DNA of 32,862 nucleotides, taken from contig JAFTKO010000031.1 in the NCBI GenBank assembly GCA_017453205.1, forward strand, positions 1-32,862, written 5' to 3'. Origin of the DNA: Clostridia bacterium (GTDB lineage Bacteria; Bacillota; Clostridia; Oscillospirales; CAG-272). Both the position numbers and the translations under genes were made by a program. Shown in pieces: positions 13,607 through 22,042 of this stretch; the stretch's first letter is position 1, and each line of letters begins with the position of its first letter. The notes beneath the pieces were generated by a model. That model did no database searches and was not told where the DNA came from. It saw only the letters and a program-made list of their open reading frames with translations.

Positions 13607-15250
13607 CTATTCCTCTTTCTGTTCGTCAGGCAAGGCGCGATTCAGGATATTTCTCATATCAATGATATTCGCCTCATTTTTGACCGCGGTTTTGGGAACA
13701 TACCTTTTGTCCGAAGCCATGCTTTCAAGACGTTTAAAGGCTTTTTGAGAAAGCTCCAATTCCGAAGCAGGCGCATTTGCTTTGGATTGCATCACATGAT
13801 CCACTGCTTTTTCGATCTTGCTCATATTATAAACCTTATCAAGCGTCGCAAGTGCATTTTGAACATTTTTGATCACGTTGCCTCGGAGGTTGGCACGATC
13901 TATCAAATCGTTACCGGTTGCTTTCTTAGTGTAAAAAGCCGCGGCTTCTTTCTGTTGTTGCATTTGTAAGTCTTGTTCAAGCTCCTGTTTCGCAATTCTC
14001 ATTAAGGCTTGCCTTTGCGCCTCGACCTCCGGATCTCCCAGACGGTCCAACAGGTTTTTCATTTCCGGAAAATACTTTTGTGATACACTGCGGATATAAT
14101 TGGGGGTTATCATTGGCTTGTTTAGTTCTCGCAAATAATCGATTTGCACATACATATACACGGCAATCAATTGATCTACAATTCCGCTTGTAACGTCATA
14201 GAAGGCATCGGCGATTTCTTGGGAATATGGAATATATTGATCAAACCATTGATAGCGCATGAGGTTTTTTACAATTGCCGAAAAATAAGGGCGGTCTTGG
14301 CAATACAGATTGGCGTTGATGTAAGGTCCGGTTCTTCTGCTGGTTCGAAGGTTTGGAAACATTTTTTGGTAAGCATCCTCTGTGCCAACGGCAAACAACG
14401 CCACTTTGGTTTGATTGACGATGGTCAGGAGGCTTTCAAACGTGTTTTCTTTTTGGGATTGAAAGTCGATCAATTGGATCTCATCAAAAATCAGGCATCC
14501 AATTCCAAAGATATCAATCAGTTTACAAACGATTGTTGCTTTTTCGGCTAAGGTACGTTTCTTTTGAATCATTTCCTCGTAGATCGGCGTGATATTTCCA
14601 AGCGCCTTGTCAATCTCAGCTCCAATGCTGTTATACAAGGCGGAAAAATTGGAATTTGCAGGACATACCACCACAAGATAGACGATTTGCGTAAATCGAT
14701 GATATTTTTCGTTCCGGTGCTCGATCACCTGTGGATAATTGGACAACAGTATTTCCAATGCCGAAGACTTGCCGCAGCCCGAATAGCCCAAAAGAGTACA
14801 CCCTGCGTTTGCAGCGGCTGCCACTTTTCCCTGCAATGACAGATGGGTACCTTGCTTTTCGTCATTTTGGACGATCTGCTGTTCGTCATTGAAATATCGA
14901 AAGTGTCGATTGCGATAGGAATTAAGCAAAGCCGTATGGAATTCAACTTCCAGCGTTGGATGAAACGGGAGCATATAACGCAGAGATCGTAATGAAGTTA
15001 CCGATATCTGTTGCTCGATTGGACTCATTGCTTTGATCCTCTCATAATCAAAATCAGTGAGTGGTTTTGTGTAAGCCGCGCATACCTCTTCGAAGTCCCT
15101 TGGGGAAGGCAGTGCTTCAATAAAAGGATTCCCACTATCGGTGGAACAGACAGCCTTGACATAGCGCGCAGGTACACATGTTGTTTCGGTCAGGTCGTAA
15201 TCGTCATACTGCCGTTCTCCCGGGGAGAGTTTTTCGTATTCATAGGTCAT
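13607..15250 (-). CDS. tnsC: TnsC-like AAA+ transposition regulator
   Basis: 547 residues. Walker A is GYSGCGKS at 155-162 and Walker B CLIFDE at 252-257, followed by the TnsC-typical IQLID. VCPANSNFSALYNSIGAEID and the sensor region VNQTKVALFAVGTEDAYQKM match Tn7-group TnsC (TniB/TnsC family). The protein is expected to polymerise on DNA, take the target signal from TnsD/TniQ and activate TnsAB. The long Gln-rich, coiled-coil C-terminal tail (about 400-547) would carry the TnsAB contact. Its ATG overlaps the tnsB end by 11 bp. It is the last gene before the transposon end. Confidence 0.92.
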   Translation of the reverse strand: MTYEYEKLSPGERQYDDYDLTETTCVPARYVKAVCSTDSGNPFIEALPSPRDFEEVCAAYTKPLTDFDYERIKAMSPIEQQISVTSLRSLRYMLPFHPTLEVEFHTALLNSYRNRHFRYFNDEQQIVQNDEKQGTHLSLQGKVAAAANAGCTLLGYSGCGKSSALEILLSNYPQVIEHRNEKYHRFTQIVYLVVVCPANSNFSALYNSIGAEIDKALGNITPIYEEMIQKKRTLAEKATIVCKLIDIFGIGCLIFDEIQLIDFQSQKENTFESLLTIVNQTKVALFAVGTEDAYQKMFPNLRTSRRTGPYINANLYCQDRPYFSAIVKNLMRYQWFDQYIPYSQEIADAFYDVTSGIVDQLIAVYMYVQIDYLRELNKPMITPNYIRSVSQKYFPEMKNLLDRLGDPEVEAQRQALMRIAKQELEQDLQMQQQKEAAAFYTKKATGNDLIDRANLRGNVIKNVQNALATLDKVYNMSKIEKAVDHVMQSKANAPASELELSQKAFKRLESMASDKRYVPKTAVKNEANIIDMRNILNRALPDEQKEE

Positions 15251-17387
15251 GTTTTTTTGCCTCGTTGTTCATAAAATTTTTATAAGCATCTTTCAAATCA
15301 TCCGGTACTTCCAAAGGATCGTGTTGCGTACTTGTGCTATTTTCCGTGATGCTTTTGGGAGTTTCTTCAAATAAAGCCCTTTCCTGAGGAAGCAGAGCTT
15401 GATCCAATTTGTTTTGCTGCCTTGACACCTGTTTTTCTGCCCTTCGCGCATCCTGTATGTGATCTGTGTCGGAAAGCGAAGCCTTTTTTGCGCTGTCCAC
15501 CGTGCTTTGGTTTGCCGCATAGCGCGCAATGGCAATCATCTCGTTGTGTCTTTTGCCTTCTCTTTTTCTGTCGTTTTGTTCTTTTTTATATTCAAGATAT
15601 TGATCGTAGGTCATGTTTCCAAATTCAAGTTGATTCGGATGATTAGGGTTCAAAGGAATAGAAAGCAGTTTGTTTTCGTGTATATAATATATTTTTTCCA
15701 TACTCCTCGGATCCAATAAAATCTCAAATGATTTTCTTTTGTTTCCGCAATCATACATTTGCCGATTCAAATCAAGATCGTTGGGTGCATAATAGTAAAG
15801 ACCTTGAAATTTGACCCCACGTCTTGAAATCTTTGCATTTTTCTTTTCCATCAGACTTGTCATAAATTGAGGTAGGTTTGCAGAAGTGATCAAGGTTGGG
15901 TATCCGTGCTTTTCACAGCCATATTTCCAAAGTTCCGTAGGGATTGCTTGAAAATCGGGGATTTGAAGCATTTCCTTTGTCATTGGGTAATCCAAAATCA
16001 CGCCGGCATTATGAGTGAGAACAAAAGTAAGTACGAGCTTTGTAAAATCTGTTAGTGTAAGCGTTGATTCCCGGTGGTGATTGGAGTTGTAATCCTTGGT
16101 GATCAATCCCGCATGCGTAACATGAGGGTGTAGTTGCGTTTGGAATTGATGAAACTTTTGTTCAACCATGCCCTTCATTGAACCGGTTGCACCTGGTTCA
16201 AGAGTTAGTTTGATCCCGTTTATATGACAGAAGTTGGCAAAATGTTTCCCTGTAAATTCGGATCCTCTGTCACACCGGATTTCGTGAGGAATGAAATTAG
16301 AAGGCCAATGGGCTTCGTTTATTGTGATGTCATACTTGCTACAGTATTGGATTTTATCGAGCGAAAGGTTAAGAAGTAGATTCATAATTCCAAGGGCGGA
16401 ATTTTGCTCAAGTCCTACAGAAAAGGAAACGATTGCACCGGAAAACAGATCAACCATCATATAAACGGTGGTCCGTCCAATACATTGATCGGGATGAATC
16501 GATGAAACCAACGAAACATCAGCCTCTACGGCATCCACCTCCACGATCCACCCGGGACGAATAGCATCCGCGCGGGAGTTTCCAATCAAAAGCCTTTTGG
16601 CGTTTCGCTGCTCTGCTTTCCCCAATTTTGCAATATCGCGTTCTGTTTTTGGCAAGTGCTTGGAACAATAGTAATAAAATTGACGCAGGGTAGGGATTTC
16701 CGATATGGCCGGAAGAATGCATTCTCCACCGGGCGAGAATTTTGTGTAATAGCTGACGATCAACCAACGGTATGCTGCTGCCAACGATTTTGCGTTTCCT
16801 TTTTTAAATTGATTGATCGCTTTGTCAAATTGATCGTATATTTCAGGGGTTAATATGATTCCGGTTTGCATGTTTTCTCCGGTGGGTCTTCCGGTTTTCT
16901 TTTTATAGACAAGTTTCTCTCTACGTGTGTTCTTTTGGCAAAGCGTTCGATTATCTAAAAGTGATGACGGAGCAAATCCGCTTTGCAGATAGTGGCGAAT
17001 ATAACGCCAAATTGTTGGTTGTGTAATGTGATATTGATCGATTAACTCCTTGACTACAGGTTTCGGCTTCTTGTTTGTCAAATCCAAAAACAAAGGTCCG
17101 TATTCGGTTACGATTCTGTCAACAATTTCCTTTTTGAAAAAGAACTTTGCTTTTTGGGTTTCTGTAAAGGACTCCACCTGAACGATTTTCGAGTTTTTTT
17201 CTGGAACGATCAACATCTCCTCTGTTTCTATTTGACAAAAAAGGAGCTTGGCAGAATACAGAAAAATATTGATGGAGGAAATTTCTGTTTCACACAAAAC
17301 AAAAGCATCATTTGTAAAATGAAGCACTCTGTATTTTCCTGTTCCGTTGGAAACAATTTTTCCGACCAGACTTATTTTGTCATTCAT
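15240..17387 (-). CDS. tnsB: TnsB-like DDE transposase
   Basis: 715 residues. Helical DNA-binding domains come first (HTH near 110-135, with ITQPTIWRYIRHYL). The RNase H-fold catalytic core has D285 (VEVDAVEAD), D373 (IRCDRGSEF) and E409 (GSMKGMVEQKF), the D,D35E layout with 35 residues between D373 and E409. A Mu/TnsB-type beta-barrel follows at about 520-600. The charged, unstructured C-terminal tail is probably the TnsC-binding hook. It joins the transposon 3' ends to the target. tnsA overlaps its start by 8 bp. The conserved triad suggests it is active. Confidence 0.95.
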   Translation of the reverse strand: MNDKISLVGKIVSNGTGKYRVLHFTNDAFVLCETEISSINIFLYSAKLLFCQIETEEMLIVPEKNSKIVQVESFTETQKAKFFFKKEIVDRIVTEYGPLFLDLTNKKPKPVVKELIDQYHITQPTIWRYIRHYLQSGFAPSSLLDNRTLCQKNTRREKLVYKKKTGRPTGENMQTGIILTPEIYDQFDKAINQFKKGNAKSLAAAYRWLIVSYYTKFSPGGECILPAISEIPTLRQFYYYCSKHLPKTERDIAKLGKAEQRNAKRLLIGNSRADAIRPGWIVEVDAVEADVSLVSSIHPDQCIGRTTVYMMVDLFSGAIVSFSVGLEQNSALGIMNLLLNLSLDKIQYCSKYDITINEAHWPSNFIPHEIRCDRGSEFTGKHFANFCHINGIKLTLEPGATGSMKGMVEQKFHQFQTQLHPHVTHAGLITKDYNSNHHRESTLTLTDFTKLVLTFVLTHNAGVILDYPMTKEMLQIPDFQAIPTELWKYGCEKHGYPTLITSANLPQFMTSLMEKKNAKISRRGVKFQGLYYYAPNDLDLNRQMYDCGNKRKSFEILLDPRSMEKIYYIHENKLLSIPLNPNHPNQLEFGNMTYDQYLEYKKEQNDRKREGKRHNEMIAIARYAANQSTVDSAKKASLSDTDHIQDARRAEKQVSRQQNKLDQALLPQERALFEETPKSITENSTSTQHDPLEVPDDLKDAYKNFMNNEAKKHDL

Positions 17388-18039
17388 GAGAATGTCCTCT
17401 TTCTAATAAAGACTGTAGCTGAATATAATCCAACAGCTTGCTTTTCATGTCCGGTTGAATTGTTTTGTGAGCGATCTGGTAGCGAATCAGATCTTGGCGT
17501 GTTTGAACGCGCTGGATGTCATAGCATGAAACAACGTCCATGATGTTTTGTACATACGTTTTGTTGACCTCGTCTTTGAAACGGATATAAAAGGCAACAC
17601 CCTGCGTTTCCCAATATGCTTGTTCAAGCCGCAGTTTTTGTATTGTTCTTTCATTCTCCAGCACACTTCGGTCTGTTTTGATGCTATACGCTTCAAGTGT
17701 CCCGTTGGTGCGCGTAATAAGAAGATCTGTCGTCATACGGGTGCTTCGATCGTGTGGGTGCTTGATCCTCAGCTTGTCGGCAATCTCCAACGTCCGATCC
17801 AACTCCAGCGGGAACTGCTCGCGGATGTCCTCGACGGTATCGTCCCAACGAAGGATGTAGTAATAATATACCTCTCCCTGTGACAATAGTTCTACCGGTC
17901 GCCCTGTTTTATAATCTATGACGGTCGAGGCGGTGCCGATGCTGTTCACCTCGCGGATCTTGATCCACGGTTTGTAGTCAGCACCGATTCCGGTCCCGCG
18001 ACCTTCTCGTAATTTGCCATTTTCTGTTTTTCTCGGCAT
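17380..18039 (-). CDS. tnsA: TnsA-like endonuclease
   Basis: 219 residues from ATG 18037-18039, two bases after the stop of the preceding gene and after GGAAAGAGAG; the longer frame lies inside that gene. The restriction-like active site is E56 (SQGEVYYYYILRW), D105 (RMTTDLLI) and K121 (EAYSIKTD), matching the E, D, K pattern of Tn7 TnsA; the Gln found at 130 in Tn7 TnsA is replaced by Ser119. DIREQFPLE and KHPHD are family-typical. TnsA cuts the 5' ends so that transposition is cut-and-paste rather than replicative. The C-terminal part would touch TnsC. Confidence 0.93.
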   Translation of the reverse strand: MPRKTENGKLREGRGTGIGADYKPWIKIREVNSIGTASTVIDYKTGRPVELLSQGEVYYYYILRWDDTVEDIREQFPLELDRTLEIADKLRIKHPHDRSTRMTTDLLITRTNGTLEAYSIKTDRSVLENERTIQKLRLEQAYWETQGVAFYIRFKDEVNKTYVQNIMDVVSCYDIQRVQTRQDLIRYQIAHKTIQPDMKSKLLDYIQLQSLLERGHSHE

Positions 18040-18041
18040 AT

Positions 18042-19115
18042 TTATTTCTCTCTTTCCGGCGGTATCATGTACACGCCATAACTGATTCTTTCTAATTTGT
18101 TTGCACGGTAAAGATTTTGAACCGTTTTTGATAGCTGCTGGTGCTCCATCCCGGGGAGGTCGATCCGTCTGATTGAAAAGGCTTCCCCGGGAGCATAGCA
18201 TTCCGACAGCCACTCCATCACTCGCCTGCTTACCATTGGTGTCAAAGAAACGTTTAAATTGCGTTTTTCCAACGGTAGGATCATGGACGGTTTGAAGCGA
18301 AACAGCTCTTGCATGATACGCACGATCGGGAACTTTCGCGGCTCCCCGGTTTGCGTGTTTCGGATCAATGCGTCGTATTCGCCGATCTGTCGGTCAATGG
18401 TATATACCCCATAGGAAACCTCATTGACGATACGGCAGAAATCTGAATAGATCAGTCGGTGATGACATTTTGCGCAACGGGTTCCCATAAGGAATCTCTG
18501 CGGCTTATAGGTTTGTACGGTATTGCAGGTTTTATGAAGAATCTGAACGTCGGTCTTTCGACCCTTGTATACGCCGATCAACTCATATTCATCTCCTACC
18601 AACCCGTAAATCTCATCCCGAAACTCTTGCTCCGACCGTGCAAGGCTTGCGCAGCGCGTGCAATTCGGATGACGAATAAAACGACTATAATTTACAGTAA
18701 ACTCTGATCCACACTCCGGGTGAAGTATGCGAAGCGGCTTTTTCGTGTTTTGAAAATCGATTAGTTCAAAATTGCCAAGCAGATCGATACGGCGGTATAA
18801 TTCCTCGCGGGAAGACACTTTTCCACACGCGCATCGCGCAGATTCTTCCAGAAAACTGCGAGGGCGGACGGAATACTCTCTTCCGCACGCATGGTGACGG
18901 ATCGTGACCTTATGATTCATATCCGAGAAGGATAATAGCTCATAGTCTCCGCAAGCGGCAGTATCAAAGATGTGCTGAAATAATTCTTGATCCGACAGCT
19001 TAGTGTCACAGTCTGGGCACCCCCAACCGCTTTGTACCCGATGGGGCGTTGTCAAAAAGCAATGATGGCAGGAACGGCATCGAAGCTCGATCAGATCCTC
19101 TCTCCACGGGGACAT
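18042..19115 (-). CDS. Second TnsD, zinc-rich C-terminal half as separate reading frame (tnsD2b)
   Basis: 357 residues from ATG 19113-19115. It matches, in order, the second half of the intact TnsD1 (20052-21863): WREDLIELRC against FREDIVELQC, SGWGCPDCD against SGWGCPSCD, GDEYELI against GDEYKLL, ILPLEKRN in both. At least six CxxC or C/H pairs suggest repeated zinc modules, expected to read the target DNA. After ILPLEKRN it adds about 75 residues not present in TnsD1, a winged-helix-like region ending YRANKLERISYGVYMIP. The stop of the upstream half is two codons earlier in the same frame, in TAGGAGTTGATG. The AGGAG there could serve re-initiation, but it is only 3 bases from ATG. Confidence 0.8.
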   Translation of the reverse strand: MSPWREDLIELRCRSCHHCFLTTPHRVQSGWGCPDCDTKLSDQELFQHIFDTAACGDYELLSFSDMNHKVTIRHHACGREYSVRPRSFLEESARCACGKVSSREELYRRIDLLGNFELIDFQNTKKPLRILHPECGSEFTVNYSRFIRHPNCTRCASLARSEQEFRDEIYGLVGDEYELIGVYKGRKTDVQILHKTCNTVQTYKPQRFLMGTRCAKCHHRLIYSDFCRIVNEVSYGVYTIDRQIGEYDALIRNTQTGEPRKFPIVRIMQELFRFKPSMILPLEKRNLNVSLTPMVSRRVMEWLSECYAPGEAFSIRRIDLPGMEHQQLSKTVQNLYRANKLERISYGVYMIPPEREK

Positions 19116-19121
19116 CAACTC

Positions 19122-20018
19122 CTATTTTTCATCCATCTGTTTTTGATTGTCAGGCAGTGAATTTGGGGACAGATAGACGAGAAGCGTTTTGACGTCCTCG
19201 AACAGATAAAGCAACACGGTAATACAGGTTTGCATATCGCATTGACTTTTTGGTGGAAAGTAGCGAAAGAAGGACTTTAGCGATGTCTTCAACAGATCGG
19301 CATAAGCCCCCATCTCTTGTTGCAGGCGGTCTGCCGTCTGTTTGGAATATCCCCGTTCCTTCATTCGGGAGAGGATCGCCTTGGCAATCGATTCGACGTC
19401 ACATGAAAGATCGGCGATCAATAGCTCATGCGCAAGTACGGCATACTCCAAGCTTTTCTCCTGAATATTCATCTCGATTGATGGCTGATCAGGATCCAAT
19501 TCCGATCCTCTCTTACCTTGATACAGATGTAACGCACACCCATGACGGTGGCAGACGGCAACACCCGGGATCTGATGGGAACGGCGATAGTACCATTCTC
19601 CCATTTCGTTCAAATCCTGCTCTCGACATTGCGGGCAAAACTTCAACTCTTGAAAAACATCAGCAAGCGGTGTGATCAGGCTTGTTCGACCTCGGTCTCG
19701 GGAGAGCATTCCGATCCGATGCGATGCGAGTGCCCGACCACATGTGAGTGACCAAATTGGAAACAACGATGTTTGTCGATATAACTCTGCTACACCTGTT
19801 GTGGGGAGTGCTGCCGCTTGTAGTAAGGGATACAGATCGGAGTGGATGTCATACCGCACAGTGCGATATGTGCTTTTGGGATTTTCATAGAGTGGCAATA
19901 TCTTTGACGTTCCAAGAAAATCACGTGGATCATCAAATCCGTTGGCTTGGGATAGCCTCAACAGATAAGAGTATAATATTTCATTTTCCTTTATTTTTAA
20001 AACAATCGGTAATATCAT
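19122..20018 (-). CDS. tniQ: Second TnsD, TniQ-type N-terminal half (tnsD2a)
   Basis: 298 residues with the TniQ signature: ENEILYSYLLRLSQANGF, CPQC (C128, C131), YYRRSHQIPGVAVCHRHG (C156, H159 complete a CCCH zinc site). The end, TVLLYLFEDVKTLL, corresponds to LLLYLFHDVSGLK in TnsD1, just before the linker. It therefore has about the size of the stand-alone TniQ proteins of CRISPR-associated transposons. AAGGAAG is placed well before the ATG, 33 bp after tnsD1. The next half follows in the same frame after a single TAG. Confidence 0.88.
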   Translation of the reverse strand: MILPIVLKIKENEILYSYLLRLSQANGFDDPRDFLGTSKILPLYENPKSTYRTVRYDIHSDLYPLLQAAALPTTGVAELYRQTSLFPIWSLTCGRALASHRIGMLSRDRGRTSLITPLADVFQELKFCPQCREQDLNEMGEWYYRRSHQIPGVAVCHRHGCALHLYQGKRGSELDPDQPSIEMNIQEKSLEYAVLAHELLIADLSCDVESIAKAILSRMKERGYSKQTADRLQQEMGAYADLLKTSLKSFFRYFPPKSQCDMQTCITVLLYLFEDVKTLLVYLSPNSLPDNQKQMDEK

Positions 20019-20051
20019 TTTTTACTTCCTTTTCATTGATTGTGTCAGTTC

Positions 20052-21863
20052 TTACACGGATTGCCCATTCGTGTTTGGCTTCGGATTACGCTTTTCCAGT
20101 GGGAGTATATCGGATTGCGTTGGACGGCGTAGTTCTTGGAGTGCAAGCTGTCTTCGCAATGTTACCTTCTCATTGGTTGTGGTGTTCAAGAGCGTTGCAT
20201 AATCACCGTGTAATCCTACAACGGTGTATTCTCCGGAGGAGTCATGCCATACGGTTCCAACAAACTCTTTTCCTGACATTCTTGGGTTGCAACGTTTACA
20301 TCGCTGTCCATGGAGAAATTTTTCCCATATATATGATTGGACGGTATTGCAGAGATTGTGACGGATCAGAATTCTTTTTTTAGCCGATTCGGGGATGTTC
20401 AACAGTTTGTACTCATCACCAACCAGATCGGAGAACTTTTGTTTCGTTTCTTCATTTGGCAAATGGCGGTTGTTTCTCAATCGTTGGCAAATACTGCATC
20501 GCGGATCTTTTACGAAAGGGTGATACATCACGCGAAAGGTGTTTCCGCAAGCTTTATGACGTAATAGAATCGGCTGCATGGAGGTTTTGAATGCAAGCAG
20601 TTCAAAACCCCCCAGATTTTCGACCTTCTCCCTTACCGTTTTCTCGATAAGGGTGTATTCGCAACGGCATTTCAAGCGGCGCTTCAGACAGCTTTGCACA
20701 GAAGTATCAAATTCTTTTCCGCATGATAGATGCCGTACACGAATGGGATGACTCTTAGACTGAAAGTCAGAGAGCAATTCAAAGGTTTCTCCTACGCGCG
20801 CCTCAAACAAGCGTCGAAAAAGCGTTGCGTCATCCATTTTACCGTCACAGCTTGGGCATCCCCAACCCGAAAGGATCCGATCCGGTGTAGACAAGAAGCA
20901 TTCACCGCATTCCTTGCACTGCAATTCCACAATGTCTTCCCGAAAGGGAGCGACGAGCGTGTACTTGTTTGCAATGGCTTCCTCGAAAGGTTGTCTGATC
21001 TCGAGCTTTGGCTTCAGATAGGGTTTTAAGCCCGATACATCATGAAACAGATAAAGAAGAAGCGTCAAAAGTGAAGCCATATGAGGGCACGCACTGTTTC
21101 GAATGGATCGGAGAATCTTTTCCGGCGTATCTTTCATCAATTCACCGTAATCTTTCATCTGTTCTGTGAGCGAGTGACCTTCCGGTGAATATCCAAGCTC
21201 ACAGAACTTTTTTAAGATCGCGTCCGTGATTGCCGTGAGATCGCATTCCAACTCTGCCTCGAGAAACGCTTTGCAAAAGATGGCATATTCGTGGCTCTTG
21301 GTATGGAAAGGTAATGAATTTGAGATAAGCGGTAGCTTCATTTCCTCGCCGTGCCTTCCCTCGTACACGTGGAGGGCACATCCGTGCTTGTGGCAAACCG
21401 TTACTCCCGGCATCTGGTGTGCGCGGTGATAGTAAAAGTAACCGTGCCGATCAAGGTCATCCTTTTGACACAGAGGGCAAAAGCGCAGTTCCGAGATCAT
21501 TACATGAGTTGGTGAGAGTAGCTTGGATGGGTTTCGGTACTTGGAAAGCGATCCGACATAACAGGACGTACGGTATGAGGAACATAAGGGCGCGATTCCG
21601 TGAAACAGCGAAGTCTTCAGATAAAATGACAGTGTTTGATTTGGATCCGTATCCCACACGGAAGCGGCAAAACGGTAAAGATCGTCTTGAGCTTCGTACG
21701 AAATTTTAGTGGAAGTTCTTTTTTCATTTTCACCAATTGGAAAAACATAGTGATCCGTGAAGTCTCTGATGTCATCAAATCCGTTTGCGATCGAAAGTCG
21801 CAGCAAATAAGAATAGAGCAATTCGTCCGGCAGAGGAACCGACACAAAAGGAAGTTTGGGCAT
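20052..21863 (-). CDS. tnsD: Intact TnsD/TniQ-family target selector (tnsD1)
   Basis: 603 residues. The N-terminal TniQ domain has PDELLYSYLLRLSIANGF, the CCCH zinc site C129, C132, C157, H160 and YYHRAHQMPGVTVCHKHG. A helical middle part leads to LLYLFHDV, and then zinc-rich repeats follow from about 300 (CKECGECF, GWGCPSC, HLSCGKEF, RHKACGNTF, CSIC, HNLCN, RCKRC). In Tn7, TnsD binds a sequence at the 3' end of glmS and recruits TnsC. Here the natural candidate target is the 3' end of typA, next to which the element sits (inference). It is the first gene of the tns run, with AAAGGATG before its ATG. Confidence 0.92.
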   Translation of the reverse strand: MPKLPFVSVPLPDELLYSYLLRLSIANGFDDIRDFTDHYVFPIGENEKRTSTKISYEAQDDLYRFAASVWDTDPNQTLSFYLKTSLFHGIAPLCSSYRTSCYVGSLSKYRNPSKLLSPTHVMISELRFCPLCQKDDLDRHGYFYYHRAHQMPGVTVCHKHGCALHVYEGRHGEEMKLPLISNSLPFHTKSHEYAIFCKAFLEAELECDLTAITDAILKKFCELGYSPEGHSLTEQMKDYGELMKDTPEKILRSIRNSACPHMASLLTLLLYLFHDVSGLKPYLKPKLEIRQPFEEAIANKYTLVAPFREDIVELQCKECGECFLSTPDRILSGWGCPSCDGKMDDATLFRRLFEARVGETFELLSDFQSKSHPIRVRHLSCGKEFDTSVQSCLKRRLKCRCEYTLIEKTVREKVENLGGFELLAFKTSMQPILLRHKACGNTFRVMYHPFVKDPRCSICQRLRNNRHLPNEETKQKFSDLVGDEYKLLNIPESAKKRILIRHNLCNTVQSYIWEKFLHGQRCKRCNPRMSGKEFVGTVWHDSSGEYTVVGLHGDYATLLNTTTNEKVTLRRQLALQELRRPTQSDILPLEKRNPKPNTNGQSV

Positions 21864-21890
21864 TCAGCATCCTTTCTGCCTGACATCACT

Positions 21891-21896
21891 ATTATA
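21891..21896 (-). promoter_or_regulatory. -10 box of the tns operon
   Basis: TATAAT on the minus strand 28 bp upstream of the tnsD1 start. No clear -35 box. The 180-bp divergent spacer also holds an imperfect inverted repeat, CCCCTTGTGTTT and AAAACAGGGG (about 21935-21962), which could be an operator. Confidence 0.5.
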
Positions 21897-21974
21897 GGAT
21901 ATAAAAAGCAAAAATAAATAGTTTGATTCGGTACCCCTTGTGTTTAGTTCAGAAAACAGGGGGATAATTTTTTA

Positions 21975-22003
21975 TTGACTTTAGGGAAGGAATATGGTAA
22001 AAT
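21975..22003 (+). promoter_or_regulatory. Promoter of the divergent ISL3-like gene
   Basis: TTGACT (21975-21980), 17-bp spacer, TAAAAT (21998-22003) with TGG before it. The ATG follows 39 bp downstream. The -35 lies about 80 bp from the tns -10, so the two promoters face away from one shared control region. Confidence 0.75.
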
Positions 22004-22042
22004 AAATATAGTAAGGACAAAGAAAAAAGGACGAAAAAAAGA

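Noticed and set aside
16080-16100. GAGTTGTAAT as a possible inverted TnsB site marking the right transposon end
   Set aside because: It is a single partial match inside the tnsB coding sequence, with no neighbouring repeats.
19748-20383. Plus-strand frame of 211 codons across the tnsD1-tnsD2a junction
   Set aside because: It is antisense to two well-supported TniQ-family genes and has no ribosome site or domain.
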